From: Pyrofollis japonicus
GTDB taxonomy: Archaea > Thermoproteota > Thermoprotei_A > Sulfolobales > Pyrodictiaceae
Assembly (NCBI RefSeq): GCF_033097485.1
Contig: NZ_AP028634.1
Span: 983,126 to 1,047,125, forward strand
DNA: 64,000 bases
Direction of reading: 5' to 3'
Below the pieces are notes generated by a model. That model saw only the letters and a program-made list of their open reading frames with translations, had not been told where the DNA came from and ran no database searches. The translations under genes and the position numbers were made by a program. Of this stretch, positions 26,435 to 35,906 are shown in pieces (the first letter of the stretch is position 1; every line of letters starts with the position of its first letter).

Positions 26435-28081
26435 GTGCCAAAAATACGATTGAATATAAATTTAGGAAAAATACGGCTCAGAAAACACAAAAAGGCAAAG
26501 ACCGAGGATAGCGAAGAACACAAGATACCTGTTGAGAAAATTGAAAAAGCAGAACATGTTACTTCGATTATGATAAGCTACAGAGATTATAAAGAGTTAG
26601 AGTCGTATCCTCTTGAAGAACCCTGGGCCTACGCACGCATATTGCAGCACAAGAAAACAAGCGAAATAATCTACTATATCGATGAAGTTCCTCTTTCTCC
26701 CAAAGAAAAGGAGGTCTATGAACAAATAATGGACATACTTTATTGGGAACTAGAACCCCCTCCTTCCGATAAGGAGATTGTCTCCTATTTTACTGCTGAG
26801 GCAAAAAGAATTGTAAATACTTTCCAGATAAGAATGGGGAGAACCCCTGGTATATCTTGGAGCAAGATACTCTATTATGTACTTAGAGATGCTGTGGGTT
26901 TCGGTCCTATCGACCCGCTTATGAAGGATCCCTTTGTAGAAGATATTTCATGTAGCGGTGTGCGCAAGCCAGTCTATGTTTGGCACTCGCGCTACGAGTA
27001 CATACCCACATCTTTGATATTCTCGGACGAGGACGAGCTTGACAACCTTGTTATAAAGCTGGCCCATATGGCTGGAAAACACGTTTCAGTAGCTTTTCCA
27101 GTAGTAGACGCTATACTGCCAGGCGGTCATCGACTGGCCGCAACTTACCGTAGAGAGGTGTCAACCTCTGGTTCAACATTCACTATTAGAAAGTTCCGCG
27201 AGGAACCTCTAACAATTGTTGATTTGCTTGAATTTGGGACCTTGAGCCCGCGCCTAGCCGCATACTATTGGTTGCTCATGGAGTTTAAGCGTCCTGGAAT
27301 GATAATGGGTGTGACGGGCTCAGGTAAAACCACATCCCTTAACGCTCTTCTCACAATGTTGAAGCCGTCAGTCAAGGTTGTAACCATTGAAGATACACCG
27401 GAGCTCAGGCTACCGCTTGAGAACTGGACGCAACTTGTTCCCCGAATGAGCTATGGTCTTGGCGGAGAGCGTATAGGTGAAATCACGCTTTACGATCTTG
27501 TACGTATAAGTCTAAGATACAGACCAGACATAATTGTTGTCGGAGAAGTCCGTGGTGAGGAAGCGTATGTATTATTCCAGGCAATGGCCACTGGGCACGG
27601 CGGAATGACGACCCTGCACGCCGAGAACATAGATGCAGCAATTAAGAGGCTTACGAGCCCGCCAATGAACATACCGAAGGGTTATATACCCCTAATGAAC
27701 TTTGCTGCCCTCATCAGAAGGGTAGAGATGATAGATAAGAGGACAGGAAAACCTATTGTAACGAGAAGAATAACAAACACATGGGAAATAGCCGATGCGG
27801 ATACCTTTGTTGATGTGCATAAATGGGATCCAAAAGAGGATGAACACAACTTATTCCTCGAAAAGAGTGGGCTCTTAAAGCTCATAGCCGAGTTACGTGG
27901 CTGGGACATTGAACAAATATATGAAGAGCTAGATAGGCGAGCAACGGTAATGGAGTGGATGAGGCTGAAAGGGCTTAGAGGTTATAAGGAAGTTGCCCGT
28001 ATTATTAGGGAGTACTATCTTGAGCCCGAAAGAATCTACCAGCGCGTCGTCAACGAGCTAGGGCCCAGTAATCCAGGCTAG
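26435..28081 (+). CDS. Type II/IV secretion ATPase (GspE/TadA/ArlI family)
   Basis: 548 residues from GTG 26435. Walker A is GVTGSGKTT (about residues 292-300), Walker B is DIIVVGEVRGEEA, and the His box is ATGHGGMTTLHAEN, the set for archaeal secretion ATPases. An N-terminal 200 residues with a basic beginning matches the archaeal ArlI/AapE architecture. It powers assembly of a type IV pilus-like filament. The TadC-like gene follows after 33 nt. No prepilin with a class III signal peptide is adjacent. Confidence 0.93.
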   Translation: MPKIRLNINLGKIRLRKHKKAKTEDSEEHKIPVEKIEKAEHVTSIMISYRDYKELESYPLEEPWAYARILQHKKTSEIIYYIDEVPLSPKEKEVYEQIMDILYWELEPPPSDKEIVSYFTAEAKRIVNTFQIRMGRTPGISWSKILYYVLRDAVGFGPIDPLMKDPFVEDISCSGVRKPVYVWHSRYEYIPTSLIFSDEDELDNLVIKLAHMAGKHVSVAFPVVDAILPGGHRLAATYRREVSTSGSTFTIRKFREEPLTIVDLLEFGTLSPRLAAYYWLLMEFKRPGMIMGVTGSGKTTSLNALLTMLKPSVKVVTIEDTPELRLPLENWTQLVPRMSYGLGGERIGEITLYDLVRISLRYRPDIIVVGEVRGEEAYVLFQAMATGHGGMTTLHAENIDAAIKRLTSPPMNIPKGYIPLMNFAALIRRVEMIDKRTGKPIVTRRITNTWEIADADTFVDVHKWDPKEDEHNLFLEKSGLLKLIAELRGWDIEQIYEELDRRATVMEWMRLKGLRGYKEVARIIREYYLEPERIYQRVVNELGPSNPG

Positions 28082-28114
28082 GAGCGAGTTGCGCCAATAC
28101 TAGGTGGTTAGAGC

Positions 28115-29923
28115 TTGTCGGACAGCAAGGCTGTGGGCGAGATAAAAAGTACTACATCGTTACTTCTCATATTTGATAGTGTAGCGCTTCTGCTGTTTCG
28201 GAAACAAGCAGAGGCTATAGTCAAACGGTTTAGGCTCAGCGAGGAAATAGAGAAGGCAGGGCTTACTGTCTTCCCAACTCTCTATGTCGCACGACTGTTG
28301 TTCGCAATACTCATCTTAAGCATAGTGCTGGGTATAACTGATATAATTGTTCTCCTCGTAGCTGAGTCACTGATAGCAAAAGTCATCATGTTGTTGGTAT
28401 CGTTCTTAGTGCCTTTAATCTTGTTCAGTGTAGGACTTGCCTATCCAAGTATAAAGGCCTCGTCACGAGCAGATGCTGTGGACAAAGAGTTCCCATTTTT
28501 CGCGGCTTACATGACCGCAATGGCCTATGCAGGTGTTGCACCTGAGAAGGTAATAGAGCGTTTAGCCAATCTCAAAGTTTTTAAGGCTCTGCGCAAGGAA
28601 GCCCTAAGGATACTAAGAGATGTAAAAATCTTTGGAAAAGATATTCTTACAGCCCTTGAGAAGAACGCAGCCACTCATCCCTCAAGGCTTTACCGTGACT
28701 TCATGCTCGGCTACCTTACTACTATAAGGACTGGTGGAGATGTGCGTCATTACTTGGAGATAAGGACGCAAGAAGTCTTTGCAGCCCGCATGGAGGATTT
28801 GAGAAACCGTGCAGAAAAAGTAGGTCTTGTCGTAGAGGCTTATGCTGCAGTAGCTATTCTTGGCACGCTGTCTTTCTACATCTTCTTTATTGTGAGCGGC
28901 CTTGTTGGAGGAGGAGGCGGCTTTGCAGGCATTAACGGTATAATGTTATACACCTTTGTAGCTCTTCCGGCAATAACAGCGGCAATAATTTCAATGCTTG
29001 ATAGCCTTATACCTGGACAAGAGGGAATACGTGAGCCCTACGCATATTTACTGGTATCTGGTGTGGCGGGTTTTCTCGTCACCGGTATCATGTTTAGCCT
29101 TACTGGTGCGCTTAGCGATGTCCTAACAAACAAGATTACAAGGAGCACTATAATCTGGCTAACCTCGTCATTAGCTGCAGGGCTATTTACAACATCTATT
29201 ATCCCAGGCATAGTGTTTGTGAGAAGAGTGAGAAGAGAGAGGGCTGTACTGCGCGCTGTTTCCTCCTTCTTTAGGGATCTCTCGGAGATAAGAAGGACAG
29301 GACTTAGCCCCGAGAAAAGCCTCATCGTTTTAGCGAAGAGGAACTATGGTGAGCTAAACAACATTGTTAAGAGAATAGCTGGCGCAGTTTCAATCGGTCT
29401 CCACATAGAGAGAGCTGCACGTAGGGCACTTAGAGGCTATACTAGCTGGATACTTAGAGTAAGTATGAGGTTCCTTGTTGACGCGATAGACGTTGGCGGC
29501 GGCTCTGCGACGACAATAGATGCTATCGCGCGGTTTATTGCAAGCCTAATAGATATACATGAATCCCTAAGAAAGAGACTGAGACCCTACATAGTTATGC
29601 CGTACTTTGGTGCTATACTTGTAGCTGTGTCAAGCGTTCTTACTCTTCTAATGCTGTCGCAAGCAGTGAGCAATGTAGTCATAGGCGGGGCCGCATACCA
29701 GGCAAGAATCTCGCCTGAAACCATTAACATGTTGCTACTGATAGCTTCACTAGGCTCCATAGTCAATGCTTGGCTAAGTGGCCTTGTAGCAGGCAAGATA
29801 CAGGATCAGAGCCTCGCTTCTGGATTCTTCCATGCGTCGCTGCTTACGGTACTGACGTTGCTCTCGCTACTAGCCGTCATAAACATGGCGCCATCCTTTG
29901 CCCCATCAGCGCCTCCTGGATAA
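28115..29923 (+). CDS. TadC/ArlJ-type polytopic platform protein
   Basis: 602 residues from TTG 28115. Two T2SSF domains are joined by long hydrophobic stretches. The first half has EFPFFAAYMTAMAYAGVAPEKV and later FMLGYLTTIRTGGDV; the second half has SSFFRDLSEIRRTGLSPEKS and DAIDVGGGS. About nine membrane segments are predicted. It is the membrane core that partners with the ATPase in archaeal pili and archaella. Small Gly-rich loop GGGGGF around 265. Together with the ATPase it forms a two-gene assembly unit. Confidence 0.9.
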   Translation: MSDSKAVGEIKSTTSLLLIFDSVALLLFRKQAEAIVKRFRLSEEIEKAGLTVFPTLYVARLLFAILILSIVLGITDIIVLLVAESLIAKVIMLLVSFLVPLILFSVGLAYPSIKASSRADAVDKEFPFFAAYMTAMAYAGVAPEKVIERLANLKVFKALRKEALRILRDVKIFGKDILTALEKNAATHPSRLYRDFMLGYLTTIRTGGDVRHYLEIRTQEVFAARMEDLRNRAEKVGLVVEAYAAVAILGTLSFYIFFIVSGLVGGGGGFAGINGIMLYTFVALPAITAAIISMLDSLIPGQEGIREPYAYLLVSGVAGFLVTGIMFSLTGALSDVLTNKITRSTIIWLTSSLAAGLFTTSIIPGIVFVRRVRRERAVLRAVSSFFRDLSEIRRTGLSPEKSLIVLAKRNYGELNNIVKRIAGAVSIGLHIERAARRALRGYTSWILRVSMRFLVDAIDVGGGSATTIDAIARFIASLIDIHESLRKRLRPYIVMPYFGAILVAVSSVLTLLMLSQAVSNVVIGGAAYQARISPETINMLLLIASLGSIVNAWLSGLVAGKIQDQSLASGFFHASLLTVLTLLSLLAVINMAPSFAPSAPPG

Positions 29924-29952
29924 GCAACAATGAGTCTCAGCAACTATGCAAG

Positions 29953-30804
29953 TTATTTCTCCTTTCTAGTTCCGCCAAAATACTCTAGTAGAGATTTTGA
30001 AGCTCTTGGCCTCTTTTTGCTCCTTATATCCCGGTATATCCTTACTATGTCTATTTGTTTGAATTCGAGACCAAGGCTTTGAGCAAGAATCACTGCATCC
30101 TTCGTAGCTGAAGGTGCAACGAGAATGCCTCTTACAGGTGCATTAGGATTTGCCTTCCGAAGCTCTTCGACGTAACTAAATAATTGTTTGACGGCATCCT
30201 TTGTGGCGGTAACTCTCTTAACCTCTATGACCACATAGTTGCCTTTCTTGTCTCTCGCAATTATGTCTGCGTAGCCTTCTCCTATACGGCGCTCACGTGA
30301 AATCACGTGCAAACCTTCCTCGATTATGTCGGGGTTTTCCGCTATGTAATCAGAGATCTCTCTTTCATCTAGATACTCTATGAAATCGGCGTCGTCAATG
30401 AGCTCCTTGGCTCTGGCAACGAGGTATACCTTATGAATGAAAATAGTCAGTATCTCTTTCGGCCTCTTCCTTATACTTCTAACTATCATTATATCCTTAT
30501 CCATGTCTATATTTATTACATGGCTCTCGGGTTGCCAGTTAACTGGAGAGTAACCCGTCGGTCTATGAACTAATACTGCCCCGTCACGCTTTATTATAAC
30601 TAATCTATCGCCCTGTCCAAGCCTGCTTGCGCCTCTGCCCTCGTATTCAACACTACACGATGCAAGCAGTAATACGGTGTCTTTTTGCTTAATGGCGTCT
30701 TTTAGAAATTCGTAGGCTTCTTTGGGCTCGGGGTAAAGCCTAATATCTATGCTTGGCTGATGATCCACCCTTTTCATCCCTCTAGGATAGGAGACTAATC
30801 TCAT
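29953..30804 (-). CDS. nucS: Endonuclease NucS (EndoMS), mismatch-specific
   Basis: 283 residues. The C-terminal nuclease domain holds ADIIARD (Asp180) and VIEVKR (Glu194, Lys196) of the RecB-like fold. The N-terminal beta domain has the DNA-binding block SPVNWQPESH. NucS/EndoMS cuts double strands at mismatches in archaea and actinobacteria. The C-terminus SKSLLEYFGG resembles a PCNA-interacting (PIP) box, with Ser in place of the usual Gln. The gene is divergent from priL. Confidence 0.93.
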   Translation of the reverse strand: MRLVSYPRGMKRVDHQPSIDIRLYPEPKEAYEFLKDAIKQKDTVLLLASCSVEYEGRGASRLGQGDRLVIIKRDGAVLVHRPTGYSPVNWQPESHVINIDMDKDIMIVRSIRKRPKEILTIFIHKVYLVARAKELIDDADFIEYLDEREISDYIAENPDIIEEGLHVISRERRIGEGYADIIARDKKGNYVVIEVKRVTATKDAVKQLFSYVEELRKANPNAPVRGILVAPSATKDAVILAQSLGLEFKQIDIVRIYRDIRSKKRPRASKSLLEYFGGTRKEK

Positions 30805-30909
30805 ATGCCATAAGTCTATTTACGCTAATACCGTATCTGAGATAGTATGTAGTGGCTTTGCTTTTTGTTTTAGCACTCTTACAGCTAGCTAGCTGTAGGG
30901 CTGGTAACA

Positions 30910-32025
30910 ATGAGTACTGCTGCTGCAATAGTTGACCTAAGGCTTTATCCGTTCCTAGCTGATGCTGGCGAGGTTGCTTACCGTCGATACGGGCTCGATT
31001 TAGCAAAGCTCGCCGAGATTAAGAACGATTTCCTTGACCTCGCAAGATCGCGTGTTGAGAAAATAATCAAGTCGGGGCACAGCACTAAACCGCTCGAGCA
31101 ACCCGATGAAGAAATCCTGGTATTCCATTATGCGGCAGCTATGGTCGCAGCTATAAGAGATAAATGGCTTTCATCCAGATTCGCGCTAGCAGAAGCCGAT
31201 AGGGCATACAATGGCCTAAAAGATGAAAGAGACGAAGTTCTAGCGCATATAGCCAGACTAGTTGGTATCTCTACACTACAGTACCGCAAGGGCCTCTATA
31301 AGTCGCCTATAGGCCTTGTGAGAGGCATAATAGTCTACGATATATACGACTACTCTGTAAGATTTGCAGAGTATGTTACGTTTGCACGTAGGCTCATCGG
31401 CGACCCTGCATGGAAGCCGGTCAACCTTCCCGTTCTGCGCGGTTATGTCTTTCTCAAAAAAGACCAGGTGGCACGATTAGCTAAAGAAGCCATAACGCTG
31501 TATATTGAAAACTATGTTGCGAATATTGCATCGAAAACAGCGTATCAGATCAAAGAGAAAATAAGAGAGCACATTGATGCCTTACGCAAGGTTCTCGCAG
31601 AAAGATATAAGCCAAGGATAGACAGCAAGGGCGCAATTTCCATTCCTAGAGGCGTTGTAATGGAGGAAGCTTTTCCACCCTGCATATCTGACCTAGTTGA
31701 ACGTGCAAGACGTGGGGAGAACCTCAGCCATCACGAACGCTTTGCCCTTGCAACATTCATGCTAAACATCGGTGCTGATATAGAGACGGTTGTAGACCTA
31801 TTTAGAAACATGCCAGATTTCAACGAAAAAATAACTAGATACCAAGTCGAACACTTGGCAGGACTTCGGGGCTCAGGTAAGAAGTACCTAGTTTATAGTT
31901 GTGAAAAAATGAAAACGCTCGGAATTTGTAAGGCAGAATGCGGTACCAGAAGCCCTCTTCAAGCATATTATAAAAACTTGAAAAAGATCTATAGATTGTC
32001 TAAAAACAAATCCCGGAATAAATAA
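30910..32025 (+). CDS. priL: DNA primase large subunit
   Basis: 371 residues. The C-terminal domain has four Cys at 258 (PPCIS), 331 (YSCEKM), 340 and 344 (GICKAEC), the [4Fe-4S] ligand set of the archaeal/eukaryotic PriL family. FALATFMLNIG and IETVVDLFRNMPDFN are conserved helices. It works with PriS to make RNA/DNA primers; PriS is not in this window. Divergent from nucS across 105 bp, so both may share regulatory DNA. Basic C-terminal tail. Confidence 0.93.
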   Translation: MSTAAAIVDLRLYPFLADAGEVAYRRYGLDLAKLAEIKNDFLDLARSRVEKIIKSGHSTKPLEQPDEEILVFHYAAAMVAAIRDKWLSSRFALAEADRAYNGLKDERDEVLAHIARLVGISTLQYRKGLYKSPIGLVRGIIVYDIYDYSVRFAEYVTFARRLIGDPAWKPVNLPVLRGYVFLKKDQVARLAKEAITLYIENYVANIASKTAYQIKEKIREHIDALRKVLAERYKPRIDSKGAISIPRGVVMEEAFPPCISDLVERARRGENLSHHERFALATFMLNIGADIETVVDLFRNMPDFNEKITRYQVEHLAGLRGSGKKYLVYSCEKMKTLGICKAECGTRSPLQAYYKNLKKIYRLSKNKSRNK

Positions 32026-32062
32026 AAGCTTTAACGATCTTGTTCAAAGATACTATTATCAC

Positions 32063-32072
32063 TTTATAAAAT
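32063..32072 (+). promoter_or_regulatory. TATA box for the 32144 HTH gene
   Basis: TTTATAAAAT lies about 72-81 nt upstream of ATG 32144, so transcription should start near 32094 with a roughly 50-nt leader. GGGGGTGAGAA before the ATG is the likely ribosome-binding site. Assignment rests on sequence similarity to archaeal TATA elements only. Confidence 0.5.
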
Positions 32073-32143
32073 ACTTAAAACCTAGTGCATTGTATTATTT
32101 TAATTGAGGATAGTATAAGCGGTGACCAGGGGGTGAGAAAGAT

Positions 32144-32365
32144 ATGGCGACTCGCTCAGAACTAGATGAGATTGACATGGCGATACTGCGCGCTATGAAG
32201 GCAATAGGAAAGCCCACTAGGCCTAAAGAAATAGCTGCACAGGCAGGCCTTGATGCCCGAAGAGTGGCAGCCAAGATGAGAAAACTAGTCCGTCTCGGGC
32301 TTGTTGAGAGAGTTGAAGAAGGCGTCTACAAGCTTACCGAGGAAGGAGAAAAGATAGCTGGCTAG
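32144..32365 (+). CDS. Small winged-helix DNA-binding protein
   Basis: 73 residues. The HTH pattern is TRPKEIAAQAGLDARRVAAKMRKL, then a wing GVYKLTEEG. Size and pattern resemble single-domain archaeal winged-helix regulators of MarR/ArsR-like type. The promoter is a strong TATA element at 32063-32072. Probably a chromatin-associated or transcription factor; target unknown. Confidence 0.75.
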   Translation: MATRSELDEIDMAILRAMKAIGKPTRPKEIAAQAGLDARRVAAKMRKLVRLGLVERVEEGVYKLTEEGEKIAG

Positions 32366-32521
32366 CGGCGAACAGAAGCTGACATGGCGTCTTGCTACAT
32401 TGTTTTGCCCTTACGTGGTTTTTGTATTCTCCCAATACGGTTTCACGCAAGCAGTCCGAATATTGTGCATTAACCTTTAATACTATGTTTTCTAGAAGCC
32501 CTCTTGATGCGGGGTAGCGGG

Positions 32522-32761
32522 ATGGCGGAAAGGTCGGCGAGGGAATATACGGCCTACGTCCCAGAGGATTTGTATAAACGGATAACCAGAGATATTCGAA
32601 GAGAAAAATACCTCACACCTTACATGCTTGCAGAAAAGTACAACATGACAGTAAGCCTTGCTAAGAAAGTCCTCAAGAGGCTTGAAAGAGAAGGCCTCGT
32701 TGAGCTCTATGCGCCTAATCGTCGTGCAGCAATATATCTCGTGAAGAAAGCGTCTAAGTAA
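32522..32761 (+). CDS. rps25e: Small ribosomal subunit protein eS25
   Basis: About 79 residues from ATG 32522. The core YLTPYMLAEKYNMTVSLAKKVLKRLE, followed by GLVELYAPNRRAAIYLV, matches eS25, a winged-helix ribosomal protein of archaea and eukaryotes. ATG 32507 and TTG 32504 lie in frame upstream. The TATA-like CCTTTAATAC near 32475 would start a very short leader. Archaeal members often lack the long basic N-terminus. Confidence 0.88.
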   Translation: MAERSAREYTAYVPEDLYKRITRDIRREKYLTPYMLAEKYNMTVSLAKKVLKRLEREGLVELYAPNRRAAIYLVKKASK

Positions 32762-32931
32762 AACTGCTTTTCTTTAAGCATTGCGTCTAGCTATACGGAA
32801 AATAGATGCATGTACCTTCTTTTAGCCATTATGTGTAGAATCTGTCTATACGTGTAGCATCGCGGCTCCCATGCATTGTCTAGAACTTGTGCCATACTAG
32901 CTTACGAGACACCTCGTAGGGAACAAGGGCC

Positions 32932-34968
32932 TTGATAAAGCAGAAGAAATCAATGACGAGTTTCGATATAGTTGCAGTTGTAAATGAGCTTAATACGAGG
33001 CTAAGGAGTGTACGCTTAAACAATATATATGCTTATGGAAAGGGTCTTATGCTTCGATTCAAGGGCGGCGGTGTTGATGCTCGGGTCGTTGCAGTGCCCG
33101 GAGAACGTGTTCATTTAACTCGATACGACATTGCCGAGAAATCGATGCCGCCCCCCTTCATAATGGGGCTAAGAAAGTATCTGAGAGGACTTGTACTGGA
33201 TGGTGTCCAACAACTTGATTTTGATAGAATCGTTGAATTCGTGTTTAAAAAAGGCGACCAGGTTTATCGCCTCATAGTTGAGGTGCTTCCTCGGGGCATT
33301 ATAGCATTACTCGATGAGAATGGAATCATTATCCAAGTAAATACCGCTATGAAGCTAAAGGATAGGGAAATAAGGCGCGGCGTGCGGTACCAGCCTCCTC
33401 CAAGCAGTAGTATATCGCCTGCAGAGCTAAGTAAAGAACATGTGCTATCAGGTTTAGCGGCAGCAGAAAAGGACAATGAGTGTAATGCTGTTAGATTCTT
33501 GGTCAGACTGCTTGGGTATCCCGGCGAGGCTGTAGAGGAGGCATTATTACGTGTAGGCTTATCGCCTGATACAAGTTGTATTGAGGTCGCTAAAGTTGTA
33601 GATGATCTTGTAGAGAGTTTTAGGGAAATCTATACTGAGTCGCTGAGTTCAAGAGGCTATATAGTATATGACAATAATGCCCCATTAACTATTGTGCCTT
33701 TTAAGCCAAGAATGCTTGTTGAGTATTATGGTTTCGGAGTTGAGGAGTTTAGCAGCTTTAGCGATGCGGCAGACGAGTATTTCGTTGAAATACTTAAAGC
33801 AGTGGAAGAGGAGAAGAAAGCAAGCCGTGTTGAAGCCGAGAGGGCAAAGCTTCTCTCATCGCTTGAGAAGGCGAGGAGGAGCCTTGAAGAACTTAAAGCT
33901 AAGATGGAGAAAGCTGAGAAGAAGGCGCAGCTTATTGCTGAAAACATATCGCTTCTCTACGAAGCACTAGAATGTGCTAGGCGCTACCGAGAAACAGCTG
34001 GCTGGGAGTATATTCCCGGGAATTGTCCAGGCGTTGTGGATGTTAGGCCCTCAGAAGGAAAAATACTTGTAAACATAAACGGCATTGTCGTTGATATCGA
34101 TATTCGTAGCGATCCAAGTCAACTAGTCGTGGACCTGTATAAACGCGTTGGCGAAATTCGTGCAAAAGTTGAGCGCGGAAGGAAGGCAGTAGAAGAGCTC
34201 GAAAGGAAGTTGAAAGAACTTGACGCGTTGCAGAAAAGCATAAGGGTTGAAGCAAGGGCGAAGATCAGGAGAAAAGAATGGTATGAGAGGTATCACTGGC
34301 TTGTTACCAGTAATGGATTCTTAGCCATAGGTGGGCGTGACGCAGACCAGAACGAGTCAATAGTGAAGCGTTATCTTAATCCGCGTAGAATATTCATGCA
34401 CGCGGATATACATGGCGCGCCCGCAGTTGTCGTGTTTGCAGAGGGGCATGAGCCACCAGAGACTGATCTCCGCGAGGCAGCACTGTTAACAGCGGCTTAC
34501 TCAAAGGCGTGGAAGAGTGGTGTAGGAAGTGTAGATGTTTACTGGGTTTGGGGTAACCAGGTATCGAAGTCTCCTCCACCCGGCGAGTACATCTCAAAGG
34601 GAGCATTCATGGTTTATGGAAAGCGCAACTATATCCGAGGTGTTGAGCTTAGGCTCGCCCTAGGCGTTGGAAAGGAAAATGACTATCCAGTCGTAATAAT
34701 TGGTCCCGAGTATCTTGTGAAGAGGAGGAGCCTTGTTTATGCGGTACTTATACCAGGAGACGAGGATCCCTCACTGCTTGCAAAAAGCCTTAAGAAGCGC
34801 TTCTACAAAAACGCCAGTGATGAACACCGAGAGCTAATTAGTGCTCTTAGTGTTGAAGACATTCGCGAGAGGATACCTGGACGTTCACGCCTCCTCAGCA
34901 TAGCTAAGGGGGATGCGCTTGAGCCGCCAAGACCCATTAAGTACATATTTCGAGAAGAGAATGGCTAG
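32932..34968 (+). CDS. NFACT-family Rqc2/NEMF homologue
   Basis: 678 residues (start TTG 32932, or ATG 32953). The N-terminal NFACT-N domain begins MTSFDIVAVVNELN. A coiled coil covers about 290-350 and 400-450 (KKASRVEAERAKLLSSLEK and similar). The C-terminal NFACT-R domain shows GRDADQNESIVKRYL, FMHADIHGAPAVVV and DVYWVWGNQVSKSPPPGEY. Archaeal members act in ribosome-associated quality control by binding stalled 60S/50S subunits and recruiting tRNA. It overlaps the following small gene by 8 nt. Confidence 0.92.
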   Translation: MIKQKKSMTSFDIVAVVNELNTRLRSVRLNNIYAYGKGLMLRFKGGGVDARVVAVPGERVHLTRYDIAEKSMPPPFIMGLRKYLRGLVLDGVQQLDFDRIVEFVFKKGDQVYRLIVEVLPRGIIALLDENGIIIQVNTAMKLKDREIRRGVRYQPPPSSSISPAELSKEHVLSGLAAAEKDNECNAVRFLVRLLGYPGEAVEEALLRVGLSPDTSCIEVAKVVDDLVESFREIYTESLSSRGYIVYDNNAPLTIVPFKPRMLVEYYGFGVEEFSSFSDAADEYFVEILKAVEEEKKASRVEAERAKLLSSLEKARRSLEELKAKMEKAEKKAQLIAENISLLYEALECARRYRETAGWEYIPGNCPGVVDVRPSEGKILVNINGIVVDIDIRSDPSQLVVDLYKRVGEIRAKVERGRKAVEELERKLKELDALQKSIRVEARAKIRRKEWYERYHWLVTSNGFLAIGGRDADQNESIVKRYLNPRRIFMHADIHGAPAVVVFAEGHEPPETDLREAALLTAAYSKAWKSGVGSVDVYWVWGNQVSKSPPPGEYISKGAFMVYGKRNYIRGVELRLALGVGKENDYPVVIIGPEYLVKRRSLVYAVLIPGDEDPSLLAKSLKKRFYKNASDEHRELISALSVEDIRERIPGRSRLLSIAKGDALEPPRPIKYIFREENG

Positions 34969-35203
34969 GTCAAAGCTAGCCCTAGTAAGAGTGCTCTCGG
35001 GCTTTATCTTAGGCCTAATTGCGGGGAAGCTTGACGCAAGCCTCTGCTGGGTCTCAGCACTAATATTCGTGATAATCTACATAGCCACCATATATGTTTG
35101 GCCGCGTGGCGATACACTTGGGAGAAACGATGTTGTCTCCGCTGGAATAATTAGCAGCCCTGCAGCACTTATGCTTGGATACTTTATCGGCTCAGTGCTC
35201 TGA
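34961..35203 (+). CDS. Small three-helix membrane protein, possibly EMC6-like
   Basis: 80 residues from ATG 34961, which overlaps the NFACT stop and is preceded by GAGAAGAGA. Three hydrophobic segments (about 8-25, 27-47, 56-78) flank a short basic loop. The arrangement VRVLSGFILGLIAGKL recalls the EMC6/Rab5-interacting membrane insertase family, but the resemblance is weak. Translation coupled to an Rqc2-like protein would fit a role at the membrane-translocon. Function inferred only. Confidence 0.6.
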   Translation: MARSKLALVRVLSGFILGLIAGKLDASLCWVSALIFVIIYIATIYVWPRGDTLGRNDVVSAGIISSPAALMLGYFIGSVL

Positions 35204-35225
35204 ACTCCAAAATACACTTATCTGT

Positions 35226-35906
35226 TTATCCTCTATTTAGTTCTCTATACTCTTCCAGCCCTAACCCTCTAGCCAAGAGTTCTACGACCTCTCTAGATAT
35301 CAGTGGTTTCCCATCCACAGCTGGATACGAGAATGGAAGTTCTATTTCAACTTCCACTAGCCCGAGATTAACTGTTATTCGGGGCCTATGTACGAGGGGA
35401 ACATCGGAGGGATTAGCGCCCTCTATGACACGAAGGGCGACGTATACGGCGCCATCAATGCTTAGCTGATACGGGCCCAGGCTCCTTGACCGCATACCGG
35501 GCGCACGCGAAGTTAGAAGCTTTCTTGTCCTCGCCCGGGGCGGGTGATCGCCTAGAATACCCCCTATAACTATCGCTTCTGCCCTAGCAGCCTCTGCTGG
35601 CTCTAAGACCTTTTCCGCAAAGGGATCAAGGATTATTACATGTCCGGGATCAGAGTAAAGCACATCCCTAAGTTCAAGTACTGACTCTCCAAAACAACTA
35701 CAAGTATTACCACATAGTCCGTGTCTTCTTGCCTCCGTGAGGTACCGGCCAAGATTAGTTATGACTAGTCTTTCGCCCGCGATGTTTTTCGCATGCTGGT
35801 ATTCTGCCCTAATCCACTTCGAGAAATGATTCTCCAGATGCTCTATCACTATTAGCGGCTTTCTCTTTTTTCCACAGTTCTTTTCTCCGTGCCTCAAGAA
35901 GTTCAA
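35226..35906 (-). CDS. SPOUT-type methyltransferase of the Sfm1/PF04252 family
   Basis: 226 residues from TTG 35906; a GTG at 35849 would remove the first strand. The N-terminal LIVIEHLENHFSKWIRAEY and later AIVIGGILGDHPP followed by a basic TRKLL match the Sfm1/DUF431 family, whose yeast member methylates an arginine of uS3. The last 120 residues hold the SPOUT knot. The 5' end overlaps the upstream UPF0282 gene by 98 nt on this start. Target in archaea is not established. Confidence 0.78.
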   Translation of the reverse strand: MNFLRHGEKNCGKKRKPLIVIEHLENHFSKWIRAEYQHAKNIAGERLVITNLGRYLTEARRHGLCGNTCSCFGESVLELRDVLYSDPGHVIILDPFAEKVLEPAEAARAEAIVIGGILGDHPPRARTRKLLTSRAPGMRSRSLGPYQLSIDGAVYVALRVIEGANPSDVPLVHRPRITVNLGLVEVEIELPFSYPAVDGKPLISREVVELLARGLGLEEYRELNRG

